Positions 38,445-49,462 of a stretch of 64,000 nt of DNA are shown piece by piece (within the stretch, counting starts at the first letter, position 1; each line of letters begins with the position of its first letter). Under the pieces are notes generated by a model. It saw nothing but the letters and a program-made list of their open reading frames with translations, had not been told where the DNA came from and did no database searches. The stretch comes from Yersinia similis (lineage in GTDB: Bacteria; Pseudomonadota; Gammaproteobacteria; Enterobacterales; Enterobacteriaceae). Location of the stretch: positions 1 to 64,000 of the forward strand of contig NZ_CGBP01000001.1 of assembly GCF_001053095.1 (NCBI RefSeq). The letters run 5' to 3'. A program made the translations under genes and the position numbers.

Positions 38445-39635
38445 ATGTTTGAAAAAATCACTGCTGCACCTGCGGATCCTATTTTAGGTTTGACCGATAT
38501 CTTCCGCGCGGATGACCGCGCTCATAAAATCAATCTGGGGATCGGTGTCTACAAAGACGAAACCGGTAAAACCCCAGTGCTGACCAGCGTGAAGAAAGCT
38601 GAGCAGTATTTACTGGAAAATGAAGTTACCAAAAATTATCTGGGTATTGACGGCCTGCCTGCTTTTGCCAGTTGCACCCAAGAGCTGCTGTTCGGTGCTA
38701 ATAGTGCAATTATTGCGGATAAACGTGCTCGTACCGCTCAAACGCCAGGTGGGACAGGTGGTTTGCGCATTGCCGCTGATTTTATCGCCCATCAGACCCG
38801 CGCCAAACGTGTCTGGGTCAGTAACCCAAGCTGGCCAAACCATAAAAACGTCTTCGAAGCCGCAGGGCTGGAAGTGGTGGAGTACGCTTATTATGATGCT
38901 GCTAATCACGCACTGGACTTCGATGGCTTGTTAAATAGCCTGTCAGAAGCTCAGGCGGGTGATGTGGTGTTGTTCCACGGTTGCTGCCATAACCCAACGG
39001 GTATCGATCCAACAGAAGCTCAGTGGAGCCAACTGGCGGAGTTATCGGTTGCTAAAGGCTGGTTGCCACTGTTTGATTTCGCTTATCAAGGCTTTGCTAA
39101 AGGTTTAGAGGAAGATGCTCAGGGCCTGCGTATTTTCGCGGCAACACATCAAGAGTTAATCGTTTGCAGCTCTTATTCGAAAAACTTTGGTTTGTACAAT
39201 GAGCGTGTTGGGGCTTGTACCCTTGTCGCCGCCGACAGTAACGTTGCCGATACCGCATTCAGCCAAGTTAAAGCGGTTATCCGTGCCAACTACTCTAACC
39301 CACCGGCACATGGTGCATCAGTCGTTGCCACTATTCTGAGTAATGCCGCACTACGGGCGATTTGGGAACAAGAACTGACCGATATGCGTCAGCGTATCCA
39401 GCGTATGCGTCAGTTGTTTGTTAATACCTTGCAGGAAAAAGGCGCTCAACAAGATTTTAGCTTTATCATTAACCAAAATGGGATGTTCTCGTTCAGTGGC
39501 CTGACCAAAGAACAAGTACTGCGCCTGCGTGATGAGTTCGCCGTCTATGCGGTAAATTCTGGCCGGGTTAACGTAGCGGGGATGACTCCAGATAATATGG
39601 CACCGTTATGTGAAGCTATCGTTGCGGTGCTCTAA
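38445..39635 (+). CDS. aspC: Aspartate aminotransferase AspC
   Basis: A PLP enzyme that interconverts aspartate/2-oxoglutarate and oxaloacetate/glutamate. ATG 38445 gives 396 aa ([16 protein letters not shown]), the E. coli length, with GGAAG before it. The Schiff-base lysine is in [16 protein letters not shown] (about 246), and the substrate arginine lies near the C-terminal GRVNVAGM segment. The terminator region directly behind it holds the second copy of the MITE-like element. Confidence 0.97.
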   Translation: MFEKITAAPADPILGLTDIFRADDRAHKINLGIGVYKDETGKTPVLTSVKKAEQYLLENEVTKNYLGIDGLPAFASCTQELLFGANSAIIADKRARTAQTPGGTGGLRIAADFIAHQTRAKRVWVSNPSWPNHKNVFEAAGLEVVEYAYYDAANHALDFDGLLNSLSEAQAGDVVLFHGCCHNPTGIDPTEAQWSQLAELSVAKGWLPLFDFAYQGFAKGLEEDAQGLRIFAATHQELIVCSSYSKNFGLYNERVGACTLVAADSNVADTAFSQVKAVIRANYSNPPAHGASVVATILSNAALRAIWEQELTDMRQRIQRMRQLFVNTLQEKGAQQDFSFIINQNGMFSFSGLTKEQVLRLRDEFAVYAVNSGRVNVAGMTPDNMAPLCEAIVAVL

Positions 39636-39670
39636 TTCAGTATCCGTTATCACCCCTTGACTGACCATAA

Positions 39671-39692
39671 AAGGATGGCCCAATCCATCCTT
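39671..39692. terminator. Left copy of the aspC terminator hairpin
   Basis: Perfect stem AAGGATGG / CCATCCTT with loop CCCAAT, 35 bases after aspC. It is repeated at 39859-39879 on the other side of the inserted element, where the original T-tract (TTTTG) is kept. Confidence 0.75.
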
Positions 39693-39858
39693 CAGACTGC
39701 TGACAAACCCCGATGACGCGATCTTGAACGGTGAGGATAGGCAGAGGAGTAAAGAGTCCGCGCCAAGGATGGCGCGGCTCGAGCCTACATGGATGTATTT
39801 ACGGCGTCTTTACGATCTGCCTGTTCTCTCCGTCGCGGGCACTTTGTCAATAACCTCC
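39693..39858. mobile_element. MITE-like palindromic element, copy B
   Basis: A 166-bp relative of copy A (33295-33473) in the same orientation, with the same left end CAGACTGCTGACAAACCCCG, the same right end ACTTTGTCAATAACCTC and the central hairpin CCGCGCC / GGCGCGG; the inner loop differs. It is flanked by a 21-bp direct repeat with one mismatch (39672-39692 and 39859-39879), which is the aspC terminator hairpin. It has no ORF and must depend on an enzyme encoded elsewhere, if it moves at all. Confidence 0.8.
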
Positions 39859-39887
39859 AGGATGGCCCAAGCCATCCTTTTGACTGG

Positions 39888-39962
39888 CCGCCCGATGACG
39901 TAATTTTACGTGGCAAGGATAAACGAAAGAGAACGCAAAAGACGCCTTCCGGCATCTTTTGC
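39888..39962. repeat. Hairpin segment resembling the MITE-like arms
   Basis: The stretch CCCGATGACG...AAGGATAAACGAAAGAGAACGC recalls the left arm of the element, and GCAAAAGACGCC / GGCATCTTTTGC (39935-39962) is a 12-bp stem with a four-base loop. It may be a decayed third copy or simply the gloC terminator. Confidence 0.5.
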
Positions 39963-40019
39963 TATTGAACATTTATCTATGATATTTATGATGCTAACTA
40001 CCGTCACTAACTACTACCG

Positions 40020-40667
40020 TCACCAAATAGCCGGCTCTTCTCGAATAAACGGATTTGTCTGCCGCTCATGCCCCAATGTAGACATAGGCCCATGGCCGGG
40101 AATAAATGCCATATCATCGCCCAACGGCAATAATTTAGTGCGGATGGAGTTAATTAGCTGTTGATGGTCGCCACGCGGAAAATCACTGCGCCCCACGCCA
40201 CCATTGAAGATAACATCCCCCACCAGAGCCAGGCGGCCTTGCTGGTCAATAAACACAATATGCCCCGGCGTGTGCCCCGGACAATGCAAAACAGATAACT
40301 CTATTTCGCCAACCTTTATTTTATCGCCTTCTTCCAACCAGCGGGTCGGGGTAAAAGCCTCACATTCACTTAGCCCAAACATTCGGCTCTGTGCGGGTAA
40401 CCCTTCTAACCAAAATGTATCTTCTTTTTCAGGGCCATAAATCGGTACCTGAAAATGTGCAGCAACTTCAGCAGCAGCGCCAACATGATCTAAATGACCA
40501 TGAGTCAGCAGGACCTGGCTTACAGTAACCCCCTGAAGCTCAACCTCAGCAATTATTTTAGTGGCCTCACCACCGGGATCCACTAAGGCAGCCTGCCCCG
40601 TCGCTTCACACCAGATTAACGTGCAGTTCTGGCTAAACGCCGTGACTGGAATAATTTGATATTTCAT
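40020..40667 (-). CDS. gloC: Type II glyoxalase GloC (YcbL)
   Basis: A metallo-beta-lactamase-fold hydroxyacylglutathione hydrolase that completes methylglyoxal detoxification. 215 aa, the short YcbL type without the C-terminal domain of GloB. The zinc motif THGHLDH (about 55-61) plus later ligands in HCPGHTPGH and ALVGDVIF are present. In the same window mgsA makes methylglyoxal, though the two are not linked. Followed on the minus strand by mepK. Confidence 0.94.
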   Translation of the reverse strand: MKYQIIPVTAFSQNCTLIWCEATGQAALVDPGGEATKIIAEVELQGVTVSQVLLTHGHLDHVGAAAEVAAHFQVPIYGPEKEDTFWLEGLPAQSRMFGLSECEAFTPTRWLEEGDKIKVGEIELSVLHCPGHTPGHIVFIDQQGRLALVGDVIFNGGVGRSDFPRGDHQQLINSIRTKLLPLGDDMAFIPGHGPMSTLGHERQTNPFIREEPAIW

Positions 40668-40727
40668 AAAGCTCCAACCCCAGTGCGACTGCCAACTGGA
40701 CCGTAGACACTGGCTAAAAAATTTGTT

Positions 40728-41276
40728 TTACCAAGCCCGTGTTGGCCCGGTATCAATATGCACAAAATTACTGCGAGGGTAATATCCTACACCACCTGCG
40801 CGCATTTTTAATGCCGCTTTGCGGATATGACTCAATTGGATACCTTCAATATGAAAGTCCATCGCCTGCCCTTTGGTATGGTAGCTCTGTTTGGCCACCC
40901 CACGGGTATGCTCACGCAGTTCATTATTGGTGCCAAGAGAGCGATAGCCAGAAATAAGCTGCACCGGTTTAGTGGTTTCGAGGAGAACTTGCAGGCGATA
41001 CAGTTGATCGAACAGGCGTGGATCAATTTTTTTGACTTTATTGGCTCGGTAATCGCGGAAAATATGGTTTAAGCGGGAAAGTTCATCTTGGTTATAACTC
41101 CGACCATCAAAGAACTCTGCTTTTATGGTCTCGCCTGTATTAAGGTTATTCAGGGTCAAGATCCGTGGGCGTGGAGTAGAAAGAGTGGCGAATACCTGCC
41201 CTGGCAGCAGTGACATACCCAACGCAACTCCGCCCAACGTTAGCCACTTACGGCGATTATTATCAATTTTATCCAT
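40728..41276 (-). CDS. mepK: Murein endopeptidase MepK (YcbK)
   Basis: A periplasmic M15-like (DUF882) peptidoglycan endopeptidase; in E. coli MepK cleaves 3-3 crosslinks made by L,D-transpeptidases. The 182-aa protein has a twin-arginine signal (NRRKWLTLGG, residues 7-16) and the zinc-site motifs SGYRSLGTN, SYHTKGQAMDF and FVHIDTGP. It lies directly downstream of ldtD, the enzyme that makes its substrate bonds, which supports a shared role. Confidence 0.95.
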   Translation of the reverse strand: MDKIDNNRRKWLTLGGVALGMSLLPGQVFATLSTPRPRILTLNNLNTGETIKAEFFDGRSYNQDELSRLNHIFRDYRANKVKKIDPRLFDQLYRLQVLLETTKPVQLISGYRSLGTNNELREHTRGVAKQSYHTKGQAMDFHIEGIQLSHIRKAALKMRAGGVGYYPRSNFVHIDTGPTRAW

Positions 41277-41468
41277 GATCTCTGTTAATACCTGGCAAGA
41301 ATGTCAAAAGTAAGCACTAATATGTGCCGCCCCGAACCTTAACCGCCTATGAAAAAGCAGTCAACTCGCATTCACTGTGCGTTGAGGTCAGGTGACAGGG
41401 CGCTCACGAACGAGCGCCCACAAGATAACCCGATATTTAAGACCATTAGTTATTGAGTTTTACTGCAT

Positions 41469-43325
41469 TTATTGCAATAAAAACTCAGCCTGCTGTGAAA
41501 TTTGTGCACCAGATCGCACCATTTTATCATAATTGTAAATATCTGTTCTAAACTGCGGTTTACCGTCTTCCGCAACCCATGCCGTCAGATAATACAATTG
41601 CACCGGAACGCGCTGGCGGATATTGACGTAGGTGGTATCACCTTGTTTTATCTTGGAAGAGACCCGTGCATCATTCCAGCCAGCATCTTGCAGCAGCATG
41701 TTCGCTAAATCAGACGCTTTATTGACACGCACACAACCTGAACTCAGGGCGCGAATGTCCTTCTGGAACAGGCCATGATTCGGCGTGTCATGTAAATAAA
41801 TAGCGTCGGAACTTGGCATGTTAAATTTGAACCGCCCTAACGAGTTATTGGCACCTGGTGCCTGACGCAAACGGTAAGGGAAGTTATTCGGCGAGATAAT
41901 GCTCCAGTCAATCATAGAAGGATTGATCACTTCAGCATCATTACTCCATCCGGACAACACGGTATAGCCATTACGCTGGAAATAACCGGCATCGTTACGT
42001 GCTTTGGGCACGATATCCTGCCGTACCAATGAGGTCGGTACGTTCCATGGCGGGTTCACCACCACATTATTCAAAGCACTGCTCATCAGGGGAGTTTTGC
42101 GACTTGGACGGCCAACAATCACCCGAGATGAAAGCACTTCGGCCCCATCTTTATAATAATTCAGAGAGTAGTTTGGGATATTAACCATAATGCCGTTATC
42201 AACATGCCCAGGCAAAATACGTAATCGCTGGATGTTCAATGCCAATAACGTGGCCCGCGTTTGTGGCGAAACATTCAACCATTCGCGGGTACGAGGGCCG
42301 ATAACTCCGTCATCAGTGAGCCCCTGCCATTGCTGGAAGCGTTTAACGGCTTCTACCAACTCAGGTGTATAGATATTGTCAGTTAGCGTAACCACGCTCA
42401 CTGAGGGCGTATGTACGGATGCAGCATCGTCGCTCTCAGGGGCGGGGACGGCTGATGGGCTGACCACCAAGCTGTTAGTCTGAGTGCGATTTTTTTCTTC
42501 ATCAACAGAGAGATCATCATTAACTACGGCCACCGTAGGGTTCTCTACAGGAATCACCTCTGGCGCTTTCACCGGGGTTACTGGGTGCAACATACCCGTT
42601 CGATCAAGAATTTCCCGCAATGCAGGGATATCGTTGCTAAGTTGCCCCGGACGTAAACTTGGCCCAGTGGGCATCTGTGGCCACGGGCGTCGGTCTGCTA
42701 GCATCAACTTCAACGCCTGTTGCATTTTATCGTATTGCGGATGCTGCGGAGCCAACGACGCCAGATAAGAGGCTGTCGAACCTTCATTTACCGCTTTCTG
42801 CCAGGCGTTTAAAATCGCCGCAGGCGGCATGGCCATTTTGTAAGGCACATTACTGTATAGCCAAACACTGCCATTAGCACCGACACCGGAAATAAAGTGT
42901 AAATAACCCAGCATCGCATCCGATAGAATAATATCACGCGCCATACCGGTGATTTCTGGCTCGCTCAGCCATTTAACCCATTGCATAAACTGCGGTTGAA
43001 TGCCTGAAAGGCCAACCTCCGCTAACTGTTGCTGAAAACGTTGAACAGCAACCCGGTCTTGCCACATAGGCTGCATTTGGTTCGCCGCATATAATGACGC
43101 TAATTCCGAGGCATAGAGTGGCACGACATCTTTTGGAAGCGCGGCCAATAATTGCGAACGGCTTTGAGCCACTGACATGGTTGCACCACGTGCTGGCAAA
43201 GCTGAAGATGAATCCACAGGCATTACGGGGGCAGCCGCTGATGCGGTAAACGCGGTCATCAGGCTGCAAACTAAAGCGCAGTATAAAACGAGTGCGCGTT
43301 GTAACTTTCTTTTTATCATCGACAT
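41469..43325 (-). CDS. ldtD: L,D-transpeptidase LdtD (YcbB)
   Basis: LdtD forms 3-3 crosslinks in peptidoglycan and is associated with envelope stress and beta-lactam bypass. 618 aa. A signal peptide of about 31 residues ends ASA. A central region holds a peptidoglycan-binding-type repeat ([20 protein letters not shown]), followed by the YkuD catalytic domain with HDTP...[11 protein letters not shown], the cysteine being the nucleophile. An Asn/Asp/Pro-rich insert near 270-315 is more variable. It sits downstream of the IS copy, so its upstream region is altered compared with E. coli. Confidence 0.95.
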   Translation of the reverse strand: MSMIKRKLQRALVLYCALVCSLMTAFTASAAAPVMPVDSSSALPARGATMSVAQSRSQLLAALPKDVVPLYASELASLYAANQMQPMWQDRVAVQRFQQQLAEVGLSGIQPQFMQWVKWLSEPEITGMARDIILSDAMLGYLHFISGVGANGSVWLYSNVPYKMAMPPAAILNAWQKAVNEGSTASYLASLAPQHPQYDKMQQALKLMLADRRPWPQMPTGPSLRPGQLSNDIPALREILDRTGMLHPVTPVKAPEVIPVENPTVAVVNDDLSVDEEKNRTQTNSLVVSPSAVPAPESDDAASVHTPSVSVVTLTDNIYTPELVEAVKRFQQWQGLTDDGVIGPRTREWLNVSPQTRATLLALNIQRLRILPGHVDNGIMVNIPNYSLNYYKDGAEVLSSRVIVGRPSRKTPLMSSALNNVVVNPPWNVPTSLVRQDIVPKARNDAGYFQRNGYTVLSGWSNDAEVINPSMIDWSIISPNNFPYRLRQAPGANNSLGRFKFNMPSSDAIYLHDTPNHGLFQKDIRALSSGCVRVNKASDLANMLLQDAGWNDARVSSKIKQGDTTYVNIRQRVPVQLYYLTAWVAEDGKPQFRTDIYNYDKMVRSGAQISQQAEFLLQ

Positions 43326-43499
43326 TCCATGCCCCTTGTATGCTCATCTCAGTACGTCATAGTTTGTCGGTACCATTGCTTCTTATTTTATCATACAAAT
43401 AGAAGTGACATTTTTATGGTCGATTATATAAGCCAATCAATCACCTTTACGCTAACAGATTTCCCACGCTTATAAAATACAACCCGAAGATGTTACAAA

Positions 43500-44209
43500 A
43501 AATAAATATCCTCCGGCATAGCCGGAGGTTTTTCATATGCGCCTATAAGGCTCTGTTACCAGCCGCGCCCTAACAGGCGCATCGCGATCTGACATTTGCA
43601 TCTATGGATTACTTACGGCCCGTAAACGGGCTACCGGGATACGGGATCGAGAGTTGCTCACCCATTTTATCCTCTCCAGTTGGTGCTTTATGTATTCTTG
43701 TATCCTAGCCGTGTTTTTCCCTACCGTATCAACGTAATACCCTCGACACCAAAACTCCCTGTTACGGTATTTGAACTTCAAATCGCCAAACTGCTCATAA
43801 AGCATCAGGCTGCTCTTTCCCTTCAGGTACCCCATAAATCCCGAGACACTCATCTTCGGCGGGATTTCCAGAAGCATATGAATGTGATCCACACAGCATT
43901 CCGCTTCCAGAATATTCACATTTTTCCATTCGCACAGCTTTCTTAAAATACTGCCAATCGCTCTGTGTTTTTCCCCGTAGAACACCTGCCTTCGGTACTT
44001 CGGCGCAAAAACTATGTGATATTTACAGTTCCATCGGGTGTGCGCTAAGCTCTTTTCGTCCCTCATTGGGACCCCCTTTTGATTTCTTGTTGAACGTTTG
44101 CAGTTGCCAGACCGCAAACTGTTTTAACAAATCAAAAGGGGTTTTTATAACTGGCCCAAAGCTGAAAGCTTTACTGAACCCCCAGCCTAGCTGGGGGTTT
44201 TCTGGGCAC
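43500..44209 (-). mobile_element. IS200/IS605-family element (IS1541-like)
   Basis: A roughly 708-bp single-gene IS between ldtD and mukB. The subterminal hairpins typical of IS200 are visible: CCTCCGGC / GCCGGAGG (near 43511-43530) at the 3' end and CCCCCAGC / GCTGGGGG (near 44179-44198) at the 5' end. A longer internal inverted repeat (AATCAAAAGGGG / CCCCTTTTGATT, near 44079-44144) can hide the tnpA start, a known IS200 control. Exact ends are estimated from the hairpins. No target duplication is expected for this family. Confidence 0.85.
43602..44066 (-). pseudogene. tnpA: IS200-type transposase TnpA, apparently frameshifted near the C-terminus
   Basis: A Y1 HUH transposase: residues include the HIHMLLEIPP HUH region and the nucleophile Tyr in CRGYYVDTVG. 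The start is ATG 44066 (MRDEKSLAHTRW). After HQLE the visible frame reads RIKWVSNSR, while the +1 frame continues with DKMGEQLSIPYPGSPFTGRK and stops, the end I know from IS1541 transposases. A single missing G in the GAGGAG run near 43672-43680 explains this. The catalytic part is intact, so the effect on activity is uncertain. Confidence 0.7.
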
Positions 44210-44238
44210 AAAAAATGGCCGCTTCTGTGCGACCATTT
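44210..44238 (-). terminator. Intrinsic terminator of mukB
   Basis: On the minus strand the stem AAATGGTCGC / GCGGCCATTT (one wobble) with a six-base loop is followed by a run of T residues. The IS begins directly beyond it, so the insertion did not break mukFEB. Confidence 0.75.
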
Positions 44239-44279
44239 AATAAAATTAATTATTATTTACTGTTTTTTATGCGTGTTCA

Positions 44280-47200
44280 TTAACTACTTTGTTGCAATTC
44301 AGCGGCTATTGGTGGCAATGAGGGTATTTCATTTGCAAAGCCACGTAAGCCAACCACATGTACATGCTCATGATTTTGGAAGACTTTTCGTACCAGTTTA
44401 TAGGTTGTCCCTTTTTCCGGACTAATATTTTCTGGTGCGGCAATAATTAATTGCATTTCCAACCGTTCACACAGCTCAAATAATGTGGCAATAGATTTCG
44501 CATCCAAACGGGCCGCTTCATCAAGGAAGAGTAAGCGGCAAGGGGAAATATCTTTACCCCGCAAGCGCCGTGACTCTTCCTCCCAGCTTTGTACCACCAT
44601 GACCAGAATTGACATGCCGGTACCGATAGCCTCCCCAGTTGACAGCGCCCCACTCTCCGCACGCAACCAACCATCAGCACCACGATAAACCTCGACTTCT
44701 AATTCAAGATAGTTGCGATAATCGAGTAACTCTTCACCAATGGTTTGTGGCAACCGTTGCCCCATATCCATTTGTGGGTTCAGACGTTGATACAGTTTCG
44801 CCAGCGCTTCAGAGAAGGTCAGCCGGTTACTGTTGAACAGATCCTGATGTTGTTCCTGCTGCTCGGACAACACATCAAGCAAGGTCGCATGGGCTTCGCG
44901 CACGTTAACATTCAGCCGCACACTTTTCACCTGACCAAAGGAAACCGCTTGTAAACCCTGATTTAGCATACGGATACGGTTCTGTTCGCGGTGAATGGTT
45001 TTACGGATAATATTTGATACACTTTTCGAACTGATGGCCAGCTTCTGCTCACGGGCAGTCAGTTCTTCGGTCAGGCGGCCCAGTTCAATCTCCATCTGTT
45101 CGATGGCTTCAACTGGATCGTCAGTGCGGATAATATCCTGACGAATACGCTCACGCAGATGTTGATAGACGGCGATATAGAACTGAATTTTACGCTCTGG
45201 ACGTTTCGGATCTTCAGACAAACGCAGCACATCGCGCAGATGTTCATTATCCGCGACGGCAAGGCGCAAGGCGCCTAAGGCTTTATCCGACATAGAACGC
45301 AGTTCGTCACCGTCCATATAGGCCAGTTCACGGCGGTGCAAGCGGCGCTCAACACCGTTATCTTTCACCATTCGCATCACAGCACACCAGCCCGCTTTAG
45401 CATTGACCACCTGTTCGCGAATCTGATGATAATCACGCTCCAACTTGCGCAGTTTTTTCTGCAAGCTGTCCATTTCAGCTTCACAGAAGGTCAGTTGTTT
45501 CTCTAACTGATTACGTCGTGAACGGTTAGTGCTCAGCGCGGCATGTAACTCATCGCGACGCGCACGCGCACGCGCCTCGGCATTAGCATCAGCCGGAACA
45601 CCAATATCCACCAGCTCTTGGCTTAGCTCTTTAAGCATGTCGCGTTTGGCGTCATAAGAGCTTTTCAGCGAAGCTAATACCTGGCTGTACTGAGTAAATT
45701 GGCTTTGATACTGACGTAGCTGCTCACGGGCGCGGGTACGCTCCGCCTCTGCTTGTTCCAGACGCTGGCGCAGTTTGTCATTCAAATCAGAATTTTCAGT
45801 CAACATGCCAGCCGAATCGGTGTAACTGAAATGAGCACGTCGTTGAACGACTTCAGTCAGTGCAAAAGCTTGCTGTTTCGCCAAACGCTGGCTGTTTTGG
45901 GCCAGTACATAGTTTTCCTGCAACTGCTCATGCTGCTGCGGATCACTTTGCAATACCGATAGCAGCGGCTCCAGTTTGGTTAGAGAAATACCATGCTGTT
46001 GAATATAACGAGCCGCTTCTTGCGCTTCCGCAAGCTCTTCAGTTATCTCTTCTACTCGGTCAGTCAGTGTCTCATCCAATAGCAGGGAAACCAACGGTAT
46101 CAATCGATTAAGAGCAGATATCCCCTCTTTAGCCTGATCAAATTGCCGACGCTGCTGCTGGTTCTGATCTTCATGTGCGTTTAGAGCTCGCTCAATTTCA
46201 CCACGGCGGGTATTCAACAAACGAATTTCAGCCTCTGGATCGGCATCAAATGCCACTGCCAGATGAGAACCGATAAAGCGGCTGAATGCCTGATGGGTAC
46301 GTTGAGTTTTTTGCACATCAAATGATAACGTGGCATAGCGTTCGGCCAAACGGTCACGCTCCTGATATAGCGTCTCCAGCCGATTTTCACGCGCTGCACG
46401 GCCAAATAACGGTACTTCAGGGTAACGAGAATAACGCCATTGCCGATCAGCAATTTTCACTACAACGGCTTTTTCATGCTCTTCGACGGCAAACACACTG
46501 TCATCAAATGACTGCGGATCCCCTTCGATGAGATAGAGATCTTCTGGGCAATCATCCAGCCCCTGCAGGTGCTCACGGACCAATGACAGATCAGGCACCA
46601 CGATACCGTGGCGGGATGGACCATACAACGCGGAGAAATAAGGCGCATCGTCGATAGTGACATCGTCATAAATTTCGGAGAGCAGTACACCGCCAAAACG
46701 TTCAGCCAATGCGATTAAACGGGCATCTTCAGCCCCGCTCGGTTGGCTCAAACGTTCGATTTGTGCATCGATGGCGCGCTTGGTTGCTGCGATCTCATCG
46801 CGTTCAACCGTCGTTTCACGCTCACGCTCCAGCAACTGCTGCATGTGTTCCGTCACCTGACGGCTGTCTTCCAACGCTTCACCGCTCTGTTCGCTAAGCT
46901 GGCTCAGTGCATCCTGAGCGGCCAACCAAACTGGCGCACGGGCGGTCAGTTCCTGAATCTTCAGCTTCAGCTGTTCCAGTTCCTGACGCATCTCCATCCG
47001 CCGCTCACCTGCGTCACTGACGCTGAGAGACAGTTCTTCGACCTGTGATTCCAGCTCTCGCTGCAACTCTTCTAACTCTTCTGGCTGGTAGGTATTCCCT
47101 TGGCGTTTACAGAATTCCTGCAACAAGCGCTCCGCATCCTGCTGGGCACGTAAACGCTGCTCCAGCTCTGACAGACGCATCCGCAAAGGCTGCACCCGTT

Positions 47201-48737
47201 CGGCCAGATGTTGTTGGGAAGGCCAATCGCGTAACAGCTCACGGGCGGTTTGCCATGCCTCACTGCGACTGACTTCACCAGTGATATTCACCACCAGCTG
47301 ATAAGCTTGCTCAAATTGGCTGTGAGCCGCATCAGCAACACTCAATTTCTGCTCAAGCTGCAATAGGGACTCGGTCGCCTCCTGCTCTTTCGCGTGGAAC
47401 GTATCCAGCCACTCTTCCGCGTTATCTGCCGTTAACTCTGGCAGTTGGCACAGAGCACGAGCGCGCTCCAATGCCTGCAACGCTTGCTGATATTGAATAG
47501 CTCGCGTTTGCTGCACATCCAACGCTTGCTGATAATCAGCCAGTTGGCTTTTTAGCTCATCAACTTCCAACTCGGCAGCTTCCGCCCTGGCTTCGTTATC
47601 CGCTTGCTGTTCGCTGGCCTCGGAGACCACTTCACTTTGTTCTTCCAGCCGATAGGTCAGCTCTTCTAAATCGCTCTGATAACGCTCGATTTTTTCCTGC
47701 TGGCGCATGGCCGTCTGCACCAGATTCAGGTGATCACTGGCCGCTTGATAATCGGTTTCCAGATCGGATTCCGTGCCACTTTGCTCTGCCAACTCCCGCG
47801 ACATTTCAACATGGCGATACTGTTCAGTGACCAGTTGTTTACGGCTGGAAAGTAAATCACGACGCAATACCAGCGCACTGTCGAGGTGAATCCGCCGCTC
47901 ATTGGCATGGCGCATATAATCGGCGGCAACATAGGAGGTCGCTTCCGAGATCAAATGCTTAAAAAGATCACGATCAGACTGGGTGATACGAATTGCTTCC
48001 AGTGTCATACGGTTTTCACGTAACGCCGCTTCCATATCCTGGAACGCTTTACGCACACCGCTATTTTCTGGCAATAAATAATCGCGTAGCGAGCGAGTAA
48101 TGGCGCTGGAAATACCACCGTACAGCGATGCTTCGATCAAACGATAGAATTTGCTGCGATCGGCAGAAGAACGTAAGCGCTTTGGAATCACCCCCAAATC
48201 AAACATCAGGGAGTGGTAATCAGTGATGGAGTTAAATTGCTTAAACTGCACCCCTTCCATGGCTTCAACGCGCTCTTTCAGTTCCGGTAATGACAATACC
48301 CGCGCCTGACGTTCAGCCACCAACTCAGTGAGGATCTCAGTTGGCTGGATCGCCGTTGGTAACCCTTGGATCGTGAATGGTTTGATATCGACTTTACGAT
48401 CACGCCCAGCCACTTGCTGCAAGCGCACGCCTACCACCACCCGCTGATGGCGTGAGTTCACCACGTCTAAGGTTGAATAACACACACCTGCACGCAATTT
48501 ACCGTGCAGCCCTTTATCTCGGGAGCCACTGGTCGCCCCGGCTTCGGTGGTGTTACGAAAATGCAGCAAGGTTAGATCGGGGATCAGCGCAGTGACGAAG
48601 GCCGCCATCGTGGTAGATTTACCGGCACCGTTACCGCCAGATAGGGTTGTTACCAGCTCATCAAGATCGAATGTTCGGGCAAAAAAACCATTCCAGTTAA
48701 CCAAGGTCAGTGAGCGAAATTTACCGCGTTCAATCAT
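44280..48737 (-). CDS. mukB: Chromosome condensin subunit MukB
   Basis: MukB is the SMC-like ATPase of the MukBEF condensin, which extrudes and compacts chromosomal loops. 1485 aa. The N-terminal head has Walker [10 protein letters not shown] (about residues 34-42); two long coiled coils flank the hinge (about 640-780); the C-terminal head has the signature [12 protein letters not shown] and Walker [12 protein letters not shown]. The ATG overlaps the mukE stop as ATGA. Last gene of cmoM-mukF-mukE-mukB. Confidence 0.98.
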   Translation of the reverse strand: MIERGKFRSLTLVNWNGFFARTFDLDELVTTLSGGNGAGKSTTMAAFVTALIPDLTLLHFRNTTEAGATSGSRDKGLHGKLRAGVCYSTLDVVNSRHQRVVVGVRLQQVAGRDRKVDIKPFTIQGLPTAIQPTEILTELVAERQARVLSLPELKERVEAMEGVQFKQFNSITDYHSLMFDLGVIPKRLRSSADRSKFYRLIEASLYGGISSAITRSLRDYLLPENSGVRKAFQDMEAALRENRMTLEAIRITQSDRDLFKHLISEATSYVAADYMRHANERRIHLDSALVLRRDLLSSRKQLVTEQYRHVEMSRELAEQSGTESDLETDYQAASDHLNLVQTAMRQQEKIERYQSDLEELTYRLEEQSEVVSEASEQQADNEARAEAAELEVDELKSQLADYQQALDVQQTRAIQYQQALQALERARALCQLPELTADNAEEWLDTFHAKEQEATESLLQLEQKLSVADAAHSQFEQAYQLVVNITGEVSRSEAWQTARELLRDWPSQQHLAERVQPLRMRLSELEQRLRAQQDAERLLQEFCKRQGNTYQPEELEELQRELESQVEELSLSVSDAGERRMEMRQELEQLKLKIQELTARAPVWLAAQDALSQLSEQSGEALEDSRQVTEHMQQLLERERETTVERDEIAATKRAIDAQIERLSQPSGAEDARLIALAERFGGVLLSEIYDDVTIDDAPYFSALYGPSRHGIVVPDLSLVREHLQGLDDCPEDLYLIEGDPQSFDDSVFAVEEHEKAVVVKIADRQWRYSRYPEVPLFGRAARENRLETLYQERDRLAERYATLSFDVQKTQRTHQAFSRFIGSHLAVAFDADPEAEIRLLNTRRGEIERALNAHEDQNQQQRRQFDQAKEGISALNRLIPLVSLLLDETLTDRVEEITEELAEAQEAARYIQQHGISLTKLEPLLSVLQSDPQQHEQLQENYVLAQNSQRLAKQQAFALTEVVQRRAHFSYTDSAGMLTENSDLNDKLRQRLEQAEAERTRAREQLRQYQSQFTQYSQVLASLKSSYDAKRDMLKELSQELVDIGVPADANAEARARARRDELHAALSTNRSRRNQLEKQLTFCEAEMDSLQKKLRKLERDYHQIREQVVNAKAGWCAVMRMVKDNGVERRLHRRELAYMDGDELRSMSDKALGALRLAVADNEHLRDVLRLSEDPKRPERKIQFYIAVYQHLRERIRQDIIRTDDPVEAIEQMEIELGRLTEELTAREQKLAISSKSVSNIIRKTIHREQNRIRMLNQGLQAVSFGQVKSVRLNVNVREAHATLLDVLSEQQEQHQDLFNSNRLTFSEALAKLYQRLNPQMDMGQRLPQTIGEELLDYRNYLELEVEVYRGADGWLRAESGALSTGEAIGTGMSILVMVVQSWEEESRRLRGKDISPCRLLFLDEAARLDAKSIATLFELCERLEMQLIIAAPENISPEKGTTYKLVRKVFQNHEHVHVVGLRGFANEIPSLPPIAAELQQSS

Positions 48738-49462
48738 TCCTGTTCATCCTCTACACTGTCCGCTGCATTGCCCATAGTGACATCAGCATCATCACTTTCA
48801 TCATGAAGTGACAGACTGTTTTCTACCGCCATGGCTTCGCCATCACGGATCATGCGTAGTTGGGCTTCACGTTGATCATCACCGCTGCGTACATCCGCGC
48901 CAAAACGGAATACCGCTTCAGTGATGCGAAACTTGGTGCTGTCGTTGCCCATAAAATAAATCATGCCCAACCGACGTAGCCGGTTAAGTGACGTCCGTAC
49001 TTTTTCCTGTAACTTCTGTTTATCTAAATCCGATCCGGTCGAGCGCTGGTTAACAAACTTCAGCAATTTGCTCTCATCGGCCAGACTCAGTAGCTCTTCG
49101 TACAGCTCTTGCTGAGAGAAAATCCCTTCATGAGCCAGCCGTTCCGGGCTGAGGTAGAGATAACAGAGAATTTTGCCTACCATCATATCCAACTCAGATA
49201 AAACCGAGCGTGGAATAAGCGTGGTTGAACGAGGACGCAAATAGAAGAAACCTTCTGGCGCACGGATTAACTCGACATTATAGCGAGCATAAAACTCTTC
49301 CAGTTGCTCCTGAAAATCCATCAAAAAAGCATGATTATCCAACTCATCAATACCAATATGACGGCCAGCACGTAACTGACTGTCCAATGCTGGAAATAAT
49401 GTGTTGGCTAATGCCTGAGCCAGCTTAACCGGCATTACTACTTCAATATTTGTTGATGACAT
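48734..49462 (-). CDS. mukE: Condensin accessory subunit MukE
   Basis: MukE is the tandem winged-helix subunit of MukBEF and binds DNA and MukF. ATG 49462 gives 242 aa beginning [16 protein letters not shown], as in E. coli; the shorter start MPVKLAQ nine codons in is also used in some annotations. The body ([34 protein letters not shown]) is highly conserved. The acidic C-terminal tail is longer than in E. coli. Overlaps mukF by 20 bases and mukB by four. Confidence 0.97.
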   Translation of the reverse strand: MSSTNIEVVMPVKLAQALANTLFPALDSQLRAGRHIGIDELDNHAFLMDFQEQLEEFYARYNVELIRAPEGFFYLRPRSTTLIPRSVLSELDMMVGKILCYLYLSPERLAHEGIFSQQELYEELLSLADESKLLKFVNQRSTGSDLDKQKLQEKVRTSLNRLRRLGMIYFMGNDSTKFRITEAVFRFGADVRSGDDQREAQLRMIRDGEAMAVENSLSLHDESDDADVTMGNAADSVEDEQE

